The translations under genes and the position numbers were made by a program. Below, piece after piece: positions 45,251 to 59,100 of a stretch of DNA of 64,000 bases. The stretch is from Anisus vortex. Its lineage: Eukaryota > Mollusca > Gastropoda > Planorbidae. Location: positions 30,356,490 through 30,420,489 of the forward strand of contig OX421499.1 of assembly GCA_949126835.1 (NCBI GenBank), given 5' to 3'. The stretch's first letter is position 1. Each line of letters begins with the position of its first letter. The notes beneath the pieces were generated by a model, which was given only the letters and a program-made list of their open reading frames with translations, ran no database searches and was not told where the DNA came from.

Positions 45251-46813
45251 CCCAGGCAAAGAAACAAGCCATGCATGAGCAATAATGGGGCTGGACTAAT
45301 GGCTCTCTACATCATCTACATGAGAAAGTCTGGCCTTTACTTCAATCCAATCTATTTTAATAGTTTTACATTTCAACAGTCACTCCATCTTTTCACAGTT
45401 GCATTATCAAGTATGCTGGGTAGTCACACCCGTTAAAAGTGAAAAGAAAAAAGAAGGGGATATTACCATGGCAACACTAAAACAATTAGACTAGCGAGGA
45501 TTAAAAATAATCCCCCTTTGACAAGATTTTTTATAAAAAAAATACATCTGTCCTCTATCATAAAACCAGATTTTCAGTTTACTTTAAATATTTCTACAAC
45601 ATTAGAGATCAAATAAAAAAAAAAAGAAAATGCAACAGCCAAAATGTTTCAGAGAACAGAATTTTCCCAAACAAATGTTACAATTTTAAATGTTTATCAT
45701 CCACATTTTCCGTAGGGAACACACAATAGTTCATTTTTTTAAATCAGATTTTTGGATTTGTGCAATCTAAAAGATGTACAGTAGTACACATTAGCAACAT
45801 AATAACATAAAGTCAATATTTAGAAGATAAAAAAACAACAGACAAACGCACCGACGTATAAATAGTTTCTCTATACCACATTTTTAAATGTGCATTTACA
45901 GTAAACGGATACATTAGTGCTTTCAGATAGATGCTTTACTAGAGTTTCTTCTTCAAGGAATGAGAACATTTAGGTTTAACCCTACACAAGGCAGAAGCAA
46001 GAAACTGTCTGATGAAGGTTTCACCTTGAAACTTGCTGATCTTCCTTACTTTCTACTCCAAAGCTTTCAATGTTTCAATGTCTTTGTCTATAAGTATAAG
46101 CCCTACGTATACTTTTTTTAAAACTAGCTTTATAGAATTAATAATGTTTAAACATTCAAACTGATTCCTAAATTGACAAAAATAATTTCATTTGCACTTC
46201 TTTTAACTTCTTGCTTCTGAAAATCTGCACTACATATCAATATATACATATATCTATATATATAATGATTGGTTTCATTGAATGATATAAAGTTCTCTCT
46301 ACATTGCATTACATATCAATATATACATATCTATAATGATTGGTTTCATTGAATGATATAAAGTTCTCTCTACCTTGCATTACTTTCTGTTCTAAGCACC
46401 AATGAACTTTCATCATAAATACTGACAAAAACTCTCTAACCATTTATGCTACAAATGATACAAAATATTTTCTTCAACCTGACCACAGAAATGTGTATAT
46501 TGCCCATCATTGACATGTATTTGTATTACCGCAGCATAAACATTCATCACCGGTCTCAGAATTGTCGGTACAGTCTCAGAATAAACAGTATGGAAATAGA
46601 GAGAAAACTAAATTGCTTCTAAAAAAAAAAAAAACAACACAAAGTTAAAAACTAGGGAAACCATTACAACTGATGTTACTAAATCCATCCTCATCTACCA
46701 CTAGATAACACTGCCTTGTCGTAATGACCATTCACTGCAAAGGGAGCGGTCTTTTTTTTCTCTCTCTCTCTCTCGTGTGTTCAGTTCCACACATTTGCAG
46801 GCCTGCCACCCTG
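45251..46813. other. AT-rich DNA 3' of the GH20 stop, with a tandem duplication
   Basis: 46231-46309 and 46310-46382 are two adjacent copies of one segment (ACATATCAATATATACATAT.., ATGATTGGTTTCATTGAATG..). Probably partly 3' UTR of the GH20 gene. No other gene seen. Confidence 0.4.
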
Positions 46814-47101
46814 CTAGGACGTGGTCAGTTTGTTGTGTCCGTTCTCCAGGCCGGAGAGATTGTCCTCCTGCAGTGTTTTGTGGAAAGACCCGGAGAACTC
46901 GAATCCCCTCATCCAGATGGTGGTGTAGCAGAGGAAGTACACCAGGATGACCACCACAAACACCAGCAGGATGGAGCGGTTCTTGCAGATGCGCAGCCGG
47001 TGCAGCTTGGAGGATGACCTGGATACAGCGTACACACCTCCCAGGGTCACCAGCATCAGGAGAAGAATGATGAAAGCATTAGAACCACCTTTAGTAAAAA
47101 A
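46814..47101 (-). CDS. GH20 last exon, double membrane helix (residues 814-908)
   Basis: Acceptor ATCCCTTTCAG at 47102-47104, phase 0, stop at 46814-46816. [19 protein letters not shown] and [17 protein letters not shown] are membrane helices separated by a basic loop ([12 protein letters not shown]). Linkage to the GH20 exons is inferred from phase match, strand, and the lack of any other upstream partner within 1.2 kb. It is the least certain exon of the gene. Confidence 0.7.
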   Translation of the reverse strand, partial: FFTKGGSNAFIILLLMLVTLGGVYAVSRSSSKLHRLRICKNRSILLVFVVVILVYFLCYTTIWMRGFEFSGSFHKTLQEDNLSGLENGHNKLTTS

Positions 47102-50100
47102 CTGAAAGGGATAAGAAATGAAAAATTAGGGTTTAGTGTTAATGAGTCAAATAAATCACAATGAAGAAATGAAAATACTCTGACAATTCTAAGATGTAGG
47201 TTTAAAAAAAACAACAACATATTTTTGTTTATTGAATATTATGTGGAGGTAATCGCATATATTCCCCTCCCCCTTTCTTATTTAAATAAAACATAGTGAA
47301 AATATCTAGATTTCATAATTGCCAACTACTTAATACTTGTTAATTTGCATATTGTAGGTCCTGGGTTCGAATCCTGGTGAAGGCTAGGATTTTTCCAGGA
47401 TCTGGAAAGTATCCTTAAGTCTACCCAGCTCTGATAGGTACCTGACAATTGTGGAAAAATATAGGTGGCTGGGTACTGTCTACACAATCCCCTAGTTGGC
47501 TGTAGTACAAAACTAGTGAACGATACTTCACCACCCCTAAGGATCAATTTGGTCAGTCAGGGAAGTATACTTATGTAAAGCTGCTTTATTCATGATTCCT
47601 ATCTATCATTTTTATTCCTCTAGTGAAAAAAAAAATTGATACAAATATTTAAATTAACATCATAATAAGTCTGGATGTTAATTTTGGAGCTTACAATATT
47701 TGAAACCAAACATTGAGATGTCTAATGTAGTCAGGCATTTTAGTAAAATATTCAGAGCATGCTAGACATGCAGTCTAAAGGCTTGAAACTTGATGGAAGA
47801 AGTATGGTGTGTTTATAATATATGAGCCAGCTAAGAAGAAGTATGGTATGTTTATAATAAGTGAGCCAGCTAAGAAGAAGTATGGTGTGTCTATAATACG
47901 TGAGCCAGCTAAGAAGAAGTATGGTGTGTTTATAATAAGTGAGCCGACTAAGAAGAAGTATGGTGTGTTTATAATAAGTGAGCCGACTAAGAAGAAGTAT
48001 GGAGTGTTTATAATAAGTGAGCCGACTAAGAAGAAGTATGGTGTGTTTATAATAAGTGAGCCGACTAAGAAGAAGTATGGTATGTTTATAATAAGTGAGC
48101 TGACTAAGAAGAAGTATGGTATGTTTATAATAAGTGAGCCGACTAAGAAGAAGTATGGTATGTTTATAATACACATGAGTCAGCTAAGAAGAAGTATGGA
48201 ATGTTTATACTACACATGAGCCAGCTAAGAAGAAGTGTATATTAAGTCATATAATATGTTTAAACTGACTGTGTCACAGCTTGCTAGTCCGCCTCCTCTC
48301 TGGCTCAAGGTCAACTGGATGTCCTCAATGTGAACAATATTATGGGTGCGGCTGCAGTTCCCCCCCTGGCACCCCACAGTGTCATTGTACTGGCGCCGCC
48401 TGGGTGGGGCATGAAGGCAGTAGCCAGGTCCGTTGATCTCCCCTACATTAATACCTCTCCTGTGAACAGAGTAAAGGTTAAAGGTGACACGTGATACTTA
48501 TTTGTTTTAATTGTATCAAAATCCTATAAACTTAATATTAGTTTGACAAGTAAAAGTATCGATTTAGTATGAAGAGTATTTACTTTAACATTCGGCAACG
48601 GTGTTCTGTCAGTCTCTCTGCAGCTTTGTCCAGATTTTTTACATCTTTATTGCTCCACAATCTCTCTGCAGCTGCTGACGCCCTAGGCCTGAATTAAAAG
48701 TATAGTCAAACATGACATACAAAATTAGCTTTTCTTTGTGTCTTACAGTGACAAGACAAGTACATAGGGCCAACAATTTTTTCTTCATTTCTAACAGAAT
48801 TTGGCTAAACATTATCCAAAAACGCAGATAGTCTTTTTTGTTGCACAATCTACATAAAGCTCTTAGTAAAACCATTTTTAAAAAATTAACTTAAACACAA
48901 AATATTTTTTTAAGTTAACTATGAATCACTTTTTGGGGTTGTAATCTCATTAATTCATAACATTTTTTTTTAAATTTCATCAAAGTTTGATTGCTTTAGA
49001 TGTACAGTCTGTCCTGTTTTATTTGTAATAGAAATATATTTTGAGAGAATTAAGTTCTCATTATTATAACACTTAAACCTAACAACTGATTCTTTGTTTT
49101 TTCAGGAATGGCCAATTCCCCCCCCCCCTCCCCCATAGCCAAAGTTTGGTCTAACAGAAGACATGGTAAGAGACTTACCACATCATAGGAATAAGGTTTT
49201 CATTAGTGAAATATTCAGACCAAAATGCTGCCTCTCCACCAAGTACTTTCTTTTCATCAATATGATAACCTGTTACAACATTGAGATAGAAAAAGCTTTT
49301 ATAAAAAAAAAACTGCAAGGATGATAATTTTATGGACAATAGCTTTATAAACTTACTAGTGGTATTTCACTAGTATGAAATAAAGCTCATTGTTAGGGCT
49401 TGTGTGTGCTTTCATTGTTAGGGCTTGTGTGTGCTTTCATTGTTAGGGCTTGTGTGTGCTTTCAAAACAAAACACAAAGAAGAAACCAAAGATTATAATT
49501 AAGATGGACCGCTTGCACTATTTTTAGAGCTTATATGTTGTTTTTTTTCCATGTGCAACCAATAAGGCTGTCTAGAATGACTTGTACGCTTCTATGATTG
49601 CATTAAAGGCTTGAGCTGTATACAAATTTTGATTTTAATCTTCATTTTCCATTTAGAAAATCATAGCAAATTACTAAACCGGAAGTCTAAATGATTTAGT
49701 GCCATCGGAAATTCCGAAACTAAGGGTTTCAAATTATCAAATAGCAGTAATATCAAAGCAAGCAGTCCATCTTATTATAGTCTTTGAAGAAACATGGAAT
49801 CAATTCACCGATAGAAAACAATAAGGCATTATCTCATACATCGACTGTGTAAAGACATAATCACTTAGTGAAAGATAGCATCATCCCCTCATTATTATCT
49901 TCTTCTATGCCATCAGACTATAGTTCTGAGAAAAATGCAACTGAAGTTTCTAGAAGACTTTGTTAAATAACAAAGACAAATTGATAAAGTGTTGAAAAAG
50001 CAGAGAAGATATTAATACGTAGATAAGTGGAGATAGAACATGTAAATTAGGTTTTTGGAAAACATAAAAATGAGTATTTAGAACCAGATAATACTGAGTG

Positions 50101-53100
50101 ATTGATGTGTGTCTGTGTACTTTATTATTAAGAGAAAAGTGAAGAAATGTGCATTCATTCCAAAAAAAATATTCAAAACTTGGAATTGAATGTCTGACAA
50201 GGATTCAATCAGGTTAAAATAAAAAAATATGAGAATAAAAGGTAAGACAGGCCAAAATGTTAATTACAGTAAGTTTCTTATTAATAAAATGTTTTAAAAT
50301 CTTCAAATTGGCAGCAAATTAACTTCAATAAGTAAAGTTCAGATACTAAACAACTATGTCACTGCTGTTTAAACCATGATGTTTGTGTGTGCATGAGCTT
50401 ACCATAGCTGGTATCCACAGGGTCACAGTTGTAATACTTGGGCCATTTAGTTCCATACTCAATGTGGTCCATGTACCAGCAGGTAGAGTAGAGGACATTA
50501 TAACCCAGTGATGTTGCTCTCATCACATCTCCCATATCCCCCATCCAGACCTGGATAATGGTGTCATTGGGCAGCTGAAGAAAAAAAACAGAAACAACAT
50601 TTATTTATACAGCAATAGTGGTCAGCGAAAAAACTAACTACATATAATATACAACTCTTCTGGACAATGAACTATAAAGAAAGTCTTCTGGACAATGAAC
50701 TATAAAGAAAGTCTTCTGGACAATGAACTATAAAGAACGTCTTCTGGACAATGAACTATAAAGAAAGTCTTCTGGACAATGAAGTATAAAGAAAGTCTTC
50801 TGAACAATGAACTATAAAGAAAGTCTTCTGGACAATGAACTATAAAGAAAGTCTTCTGGACAATGAACTATAAAGAACGTCTTCTGGACAATGAACTATA
50901 AAGAAAGTCTTCTGGACAATGAAGTATAAAGAAAGTCTTCTGGACAATGAAGTATAAAGAAAGTCTTCTGAACAATGAACTATAAAGAAAGTCTTCTGGA
51001 CAATGAACTATAAAGAAAGTCTTCTGGACAATGAACTATAAAGAACGTCTTCTGGACAATGAACTATAAAGAACGTCTTCTGGACAATGAACTATAAAGA
51101 AAGTCTTCTGGACAATGAACTATAAAGAAAGTCTTCTGGACAATGAACTATAAAGAAAGTCTTCTGGACAATGAACTATAAAGAAAGTCTTCTGGACAAT
51201 GAACTATAAAGAAAGTCTTCTGAACAATGAACTATAAAGAATTTCTTCTGGACAATGAACTATAAAGAAAGTCTTCTGGACAATGAACTATAAAGAAAGT
51301 CTTCTGAACAATGAACTATAAAGAAAGACTTCTGGACAATGAACTATAAAGAAAGTCTTCTGAACAATGAACTATAAAGAAAGTCTTCTGGACAATGAAC
51401 TATAAAGAACGTCTTCTGGACAATGAACTATAAAGAACGTCTTCTGGACAATGAAGTATAAAGAAAGTCTTCTGAACAATGAACTATAAAGAAAGTCTTC
51501 TGAACAATGAACTATAAAGAACGTCTTCTGGACAATGAACTATAAAGAAAGTCTTCTGAACAATGAACTATAAAGAACGTCTTCTGGACAATGAACTATA
51601 AAGAAAGTCTTCTGAACAATGAACTATACAGAAAGTCTTCTGAACAATGATGTAAAAAAAAAAAGTCTCTTGATATTATTTAGACTCTAAAGAAAATAAA
51701 TCTGATGTTATAATTGTATCACTGACAACATTAGCATCACAGGCATACCACAAACTCAACTAGAACTGAAAGTTTTCTGCACTGCAGTTTACAACAAGAC
51801 TAAAACTATATCAAATAAAAAAGCCAATACAAAATGTTTAAGCAGTGGCTCCAATGATAGATGCAACCACCAAATTCTAAGGGTCCACTTGAAAGAACAC
51901 ATCTCCATCAGGTTTATACGGTTATGTTTCTGATTTCACACAGTCCAGCCACTGAACCTGGCCCAGTCATCTCAATTTTTATTTTCCTTATTTAATCTAC
52001 ATTGTTTGAAATCAGACACAGAACAGGTATGAACATCAATGACAAGATGAGGAAAAAAATTAAGATGGGTGAGCCACGTTCTCCTGCCTGTCAAGAAAAG
52101 TATTTTTTTGCCTGGTCCTGAGAAGGATGCCAAGTGAGAAAAGAAAGGAGGAGATTACTGGGCACACTGAGAAGAACCATGAAAGAAAAAACAAAGACCA
52201 TGAACAAGAGCCTGGTATGAAATGATTTGGATTGCCCAGGGCTGGAAGAAATAGTGGAGAGTAGTTGCATGCCTTACACACCACGCAGGGAGGGATAAAG
52301 ACTTTCAAGATTTAGAACGCCCAAGCAAAAGAGAAAATTTTGTTTAATCTTTGTTTAGATCTTTAGTATGCATAAAATAAAACAATATCACTATTTAACA
52401 TGAAAGATAACCTAAAAACAATATCACTATTTAACATGCAAGATAACCTAAAAACAATATCACTATTTAACATGAAAGATAACCTAAAAACAATATCACT
52501 ATTTAACATGAAAGAAAACCTAAAAACAATATCACTATTTAACATGAAAGATAACCTAAAAACAATATCACTATTTAACATGAAAGAAAACCTAAAAACA
52601 AAAGAAAAAATGTCAAGTAAACGAAACTGCAATGGTATTGTCATTAAATAAGAGTCTTTTGCCTTAAGAAGGTGTGGAATCTACTTCATTCAACTCAGGC
52701 GAACAAACTCTATTGTTACTTTCAAAAAGAACTTAAAAACTCATTATTTCAACATTTACCTTAGTTAACATTTAACATGCTTTAGACCCCTACTGTCTTA
52801 CTTGTATGTTAGGTTAATGCTTCATTTATTTGATTTGTCTATGTTTGTAAAATTTAAAATCCTCAATTAGCTTTATATTTATTAGACTAGAGAGATTATA
52901 TTCGTGTTCTTAGATGTATGTTAAATGCGCTCTGAGCTTTCATTTTGTTTGTTGGCAGCGCTCTACAAATATCATTATTAAATATGTTTTTACAATTACC
53001 AGCAGCAGTCCCTGTATTTACAAAGCATGCAGCAAAAGAAAAACCAAAAGAAGATCTGAACAAATAGTTTCACCTGTAGGTTGTTGTTCATGACTTCCTG

Positions 53101-56100
53101 CCACATGACATACCGGATGCCTTTCTTTCTCTTCTGTCCAAGCTCATTCAGCATTTGAATTAGTCTGTGGAAAGTCAACATAGAATTGTAGATTGTTTTC
53201 TAATGTACATGGGGAGGACTTAAATCCTTGCATCTTGGAGAAAATCAGCATAGAACTAAAACTGACATCTGCTAATGTTAATGATATTTTGATTTCAGTT
53301 TTACCGAGATGTCCTTAATGTGTTAGAAACCTAAAATTAAATAACGTCATTATGCTATCGTTAATCGGTATAGATACATTGTAATCATAAAAACTGGGTA
53401 GTTATTGTAATGCTTAAAAATATACATTAAAATTCTTTAGTCCAATAATATTTATATAATTTTCAAATACTTTTCACAGTTTGATCATTTCAACGGTATA
53501 AATTGTAAACCATTAAATTTCTTATAAAAGAAAAAAAACATTAGAAATATTAGCTCAAATGAAACGGGCTAATTATTTCCCATTAATTAATGAAAGTAAA
53601 TGAGAAAATGCCAATCAGTTGAGAATAGCAGATGACTTTCCTAAGCAGCTTCCTTACAGATTTTTTCCGCCAATGGGCACATCTGGATGCCCAATTTTTA
53701 AATGTTTAAAATTCAACTTGCTCCATTTTAAAATTGCCAATATTCCTCCACTTAAAAAAAAGATCTACATCTAAGAAGGTTGTAGTAAGATCAAACCAGT
53801 TAGGTTTGATGTGGTATGAAAAAATGTGTCCATCAATTTGAAAGATTTGCCTTTGATTAGAAAACTCCACTTTAAGTGCTTCGATGTACTTCTGAAAAAG
53901 CCCAACTGGACGATAAAAGAAAGTTGCGAGGTGGGGGGTGGGGGTGTCGGCGAGCGAAATATTTTTTTAAAGGGGGCGGTGAGCCGAAAAGGGTTGAGAA
54001 CCTATGATCTAGATCATAGGTTCTCAACGGGGGCGATATCGCCCCCCGAGGGGCGGTGAGAAGCTTTAGGGGGGCGCTGACATTCCCGGGGGCGATTGGG
54101 GGGCGGTGAAGGGCAAGTGGGTGGTACAAACGTACCTGATATAATTTGAACATCTCAGCTATTTGAATCGATTTGTTTGTTTTTGGATGAAATGTGATGT
54201 AAACGCAAGTGCTGCTAAATATCTGATATCCCCCAACAGTATGTCTACATATTATTATATTAATAAGAAATAGGAATCACAGTGACTTTTTGATGAAGTA
54301 GGGGTCTGTATTTGGCAAATATGGTGTGCGGTCGGCTGGTCCCGTGGTTGGTTCACCAGACTGTCAACCCTGCTTACTGATCACTGTCGCTTTAACATCC
54401 ACTAATATTAATTATATTTTGATCTCAGTTTTAACAAGTTGTCCCTTTATTTGTTTCAAATCTCAGACAGGACAAGTAGTAATCATACAAACTGGGTAGT
54501 TATTGTAATGCTTAAAAATATACATAAAAATTCTTTAGTCATATAATATTTATATAATTTTCAAATACTTTTTACAGTTTGATCCTGTCAAAGTTTTAAA
54601 TTGTAAGCCATTTATTTTGTATAAAGAAAAAAAACAGAAATATTAGCTCAAATAAAACAGGCTTATTATCTCCCTTTAATTAAAAACGTGTCCACATTTG
54701 ATTAAATAGTGATGCCGAACAAGTTCTGTTTTGTAATATAACAAATATTACTGATTATTAGACCTAAGGCTTTTGCATCCAAAATTGACAAAAAATAGAC
54801 AAAAATAGACAAATTGCTAGCAACACACCAGGCAAACGATTCACATTAATATTGATTTATTTAAACCTTTTTGTTTAGGCAATTTTTAGATCTATTAATT
54901 CTTACAATATGTTTCCTTTTCAGTTTTTTTAAAGATAATTAATCACACAAAAAGTCTAGTCGGCCTAAAAAAATTGCCGAAACTATAGTCCAGACGGGCG
55001 GAAGGGGGGGGGGATTGGGCGCTTAAAGAAAGTTGGGGGGGGGGTGGCGGTGAGCGGAAAAAAGTTGTAAAAGGGGGCGGTGAGCCGAAAAAGGTTGAGA
55101 ACCTATGATCTAGATGATGTTATAGATGCCTTTGCTGCACAGAGAAAACACAACGTGAGGCGATATGAATTGAGATTTGTCACTTGCTCATTATCTCGCA
55201 AATAAACAACGGTATTATTCATTATTATTATCCAAATCCCTAGCTACGCCACTGCTTCCACGACTGTAAATTGAACACTGTCTATTATGTGACAATCTGT
55301 GCTTCTTTTCATTGTAAAATGTATCCAAAATATTAAACAAAATTAAAAATATTAAACAAAATACTCGACTAAGGGCACCTACATTAATGTTAATACCACA
55401 CCTGATGGCAGTGTTTATTACATATTTATAGACTGAAATTTTCTATGGGAGTGTAAGGTGTCAAACCAATATCCCTCCAGAAAGGTTCGAGTTTTTAATG
55501 CAAAGACAGAAATGGCGAGCTCTCTCAAAGCCAAAAGTGACAATTGCTATTAAAAGAAAAAGTTTAATGTAGTGATGTAGAAAGATGAAAAGAACTGACC
55601 TGTTTTCATAATATTCATAAACTCTTTTCACATCATCTGACCAAATGGACCAGCTCTGAAACTGATTGGTGTTGGAAGACTGGCTATTTGGCTGTTGGTT
55701 CTGCTGTTGTTTAGCCAGTTGGGCTGCAAACGTCATCACTTCAGAATTGGATTGCCTTAAAATGAAAGACATTCAATAAACTGCAGGAAACAATGAACAT
55801 GATCTGTGTATTGATCACAATAGTTTTTGTATGTATTATAACTGTTGTACTCAATGTATCCCACTTTTTATAGCATGTACCACATTTGTTATAGTGTGTA
55901 TCATAACACCATGTAACAACATTTTTGTTTATGATAATTTTTTAATGTTTCTTACATAATTTTGGAATGCTGATTTCAGTGGTACCATTGGTTTTGTTCT
56001 ATCATCAAGATTTCTTGAGAAAAAGCATAAAGTATATTTTGGAGTTTTGTATATGTGTAATGCATTTATAACATTATATATTTTAACTAATTACAATTGG

Positions 56101-59100
56101 TTTTTGAAGTGGTGAATATATCTAGTAGATCATGCAAGCTTTGTCCTGACTCATTCTGTTATGTGTGTGGTTACTATATTAGTCCAACACAAACTAAACA
56201 TAACATTGTCAGGGGTACACATTTTTTTACTGCATATCATGCTTAATTTGGCATGGCTATGGGAGATCAGGACAAATTGTAGGTACCACACTACAGTTGT
56301 GGCAGCTGCAGATCAACTCTGGAAGGATGGTTGTGTGGAATTTGAAAGTCAATGCCCTTTGCGATTCCCAGAATATGGATTGAACCGACGAATCATTAAG
56401 ATGACTGATACATGTTGAGAATATCTTACTACCACCCCTTCACATTAAACTAGGTCTTTTCAAACAATTTGTCAAATTAAACCCAGCTAGTGCAGCGTTC
56501 CAGCACATTCTGCAGATGTTTTCTAAGGTGTCAGATGCAAAAAATTCAGCAAGTATATTCGTTGGTCCACAGATTAAAGTTATAAAGTTATGTTCGCATG
56601 TAAGGAGATAGAAGACAACATGTTTGCTGTTGAAAAAGAGGCATGGATTGCGTTTAGACATGTTGTTCATAGTTCTTTAGGCAAAAATAAGAGTGCTAAA
56701 TACAAAGAGCTAATGGAAAACTTAATTGTACGGTACGCAGATATGAAATGCAGAATGTCAATAAAGCTGCATTAGCTGCATTCACACTTAAAATTTTTCA
56801 GATAAAATTTGGGTGATGCGCAGAAAACGTTTTCATCAGGATATTCTTGCAATGGAGAAAATATACCTGGGCAGATGGGATGCAGCTATGTTAGGTGACT
56901 ACATCTGGTGTTTGATACGCGTTGACGACAAACTTCACAATAGAAAACCATGTTCTACAATTCACTTCTAGTGTTTTTTGAGATTGTGAGAGACTATTAC
57001 ATTACAACATAATTTAACATTATGTAATATATGTACCGTATGTAACGTGATGTAAGATGTAACATAACAACATTTTTGAGCTAGTAATTATTATATATTG
57101 ACTAAAGTTGTATCTCATGCAATACCATTAATATTAATTAGGCTATATACTATATGTTAAATTAATTTTTTTGGTTTTATGATCAATCGGTTGTTGCAAT
57201 TAAAAAAACAATGTCATATTCAGACTCAGCTTACTCAAATTAATTAAGAAATATAAAAAAATTTAGATAAGCAGTGAAAAATTTGTTTTTTGTTACATGG
57301 TGTAATTTATAGCAGTAAGTGTCACAAATGTCATGGCCGGTCACATAATCGTTATAGCATCAATATATATAATTACAGTGAGCCGTGAGTTTATATGTTT
57401 GTTTATATATATATGTGTATCCTCTATAGACTCCTAGGCCATTAAACAAATTGGGACACAAGTTAAATACATAAACTGGAAACAGCCTCCAAAAGAATTT
57501 TTTATTCTATTTTATTATCAACTATATTGCTGAATTCATTAATTTATTTTTAAATAAAGGTATGACTAAAAAAGTTAAGGTTATAATTGGAGTGCCATTA
57601 AAAAATAATCAGAGTAATGTCCCATTAAAAATGCTTTCAAATTTTTTGTTCTTTGGAACAGGATTTTCCATTGCTGCTAAATATTAATATTATTTACTTT
57701 TTTTTTGTATGGTTACTTTTTCTTTGTCTTTTTTTTCTCTTTAATTTTTTTGTTTATTTTTTTAACAAAGCAAATTGTAGTCATTCCTTTCTCATTGATT
57801 TTGAAGGGCATAAATACTATAGTGTATCATAATTGTTATATTTATAAAAAGATTTTAGCATTTCAACAAAAACAAGTACAGTCCAAACTCAATTGTAATT
57901 AAAATCAAGGCCATCAATTGTACCAAAGTCTAGGCTGTCACTGCTACTCACCAACATCCAAGAGGAACTTCATCACCCCCCAAGTGAATGAACTGGTCCT
58001 TAAAGACATCCACCACTTCCTGGAATAGGGTCTTCAAAAATCTGTAGGTGAAATTTTTGCTGGGGTCAATAGGTCCTAGGTAGCCTTTCACAGGGTTACT
58101 CCCAGAGTAGCACTGGGTTAAGAGTTCAGGTCGGCTCAACCCCCAGGAATACGTGTGACCTGCAGATGTAATATTTTCAAATCATACAGTGGGTAGAAAT
58201 ACTTCCATATATCAAGTGGGTTCAAATGATGAGATTAAGAAACTAAACTAATAGAATAGATTCATATAGGCTAATTTAAATTTAAAAATAGAAAAGAAAT
58301 AAAAAAATGATAGTGAAAACTTGTTGTCTTAAGATAGAGAAAACAAAGAGAAACCTAATGAAAACATATATGCCCATGAAGCTGTGTGCACTGTCCAACT
58401 CAAATAAAACACATATAATGAAAACATATATGCCCATGAAGCTGTGTGCACTGTCCAACTCTAAAAAAACACACATCTTAACAGAAACCAAAAAATATAA
58501 ATAAAAAAGACATCAAAATATATCCATATTAATTCATGTATCTCAAAACTTTTTTAGCAAGCAGCATGGCAATGATTTCAAAGCAAAGATTTTCACTTCA
58601 TCCACAACAAACTTTCATTTAGACAACAAATAGCTATCTTTCCATCTCCTTAAACAAAAATTCATAAGCAAAATGGACCCAAAAAAATGTGAAACAAAAA
58701 GTAATTGCTAGCTCAAACAAACCAAAACCTTGTTACACTAACTAGTGCGAAGAACTCTAAATACATACAATTTCTCACAGATTCATAATGTTTAGTGTAA
58801 CCCAGTTGAGCTCACTGGTTTAAGAAGAAATGTGAGAGACCTTGGAAACACAGAACAGGGAGAAGTGTATGTTGGTTGAGCATATAGAAGGCAGCACAGC
58901 CTTGAGATGCTCATTATAACCTCACAAATCTTTTCAAGTATTTCACTCTTGGAGGGTGCAGGGAAGTGATTCACAATAACAAAAATACCTGGTGTGTCAA
59001 ATTCAGGCAAGACACGAATGCCCCTCAATCTTGCATACTCTATTATCTCAGCAATGTCTTCCAAGCTGTAGACGTATGTAGGATGGAAGGCACCTTTCTT

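Noticed and set aside
40800..46813. A single 6-kb 3' UTR for the GH20 gene
   Set aside because: Possible but not supportable: a LINE remnant and two minisatellites lie in it, and no decisive poly(A) site could be chosen by eye.
47752..48219. Repeat proteins of 133-140 codons on both strands
   Set aside because: The 39-bp unit is a multiple of three and keeps frames open. It lies within an intron of the GH20 gene.
53872..54153. A 93-codon minus-strand frame, similar to one at 13374-13571
   Set aside because: Both are translations of the G-rich terminus of the same MITE family, so the similarity is at the DNA-repeat level.
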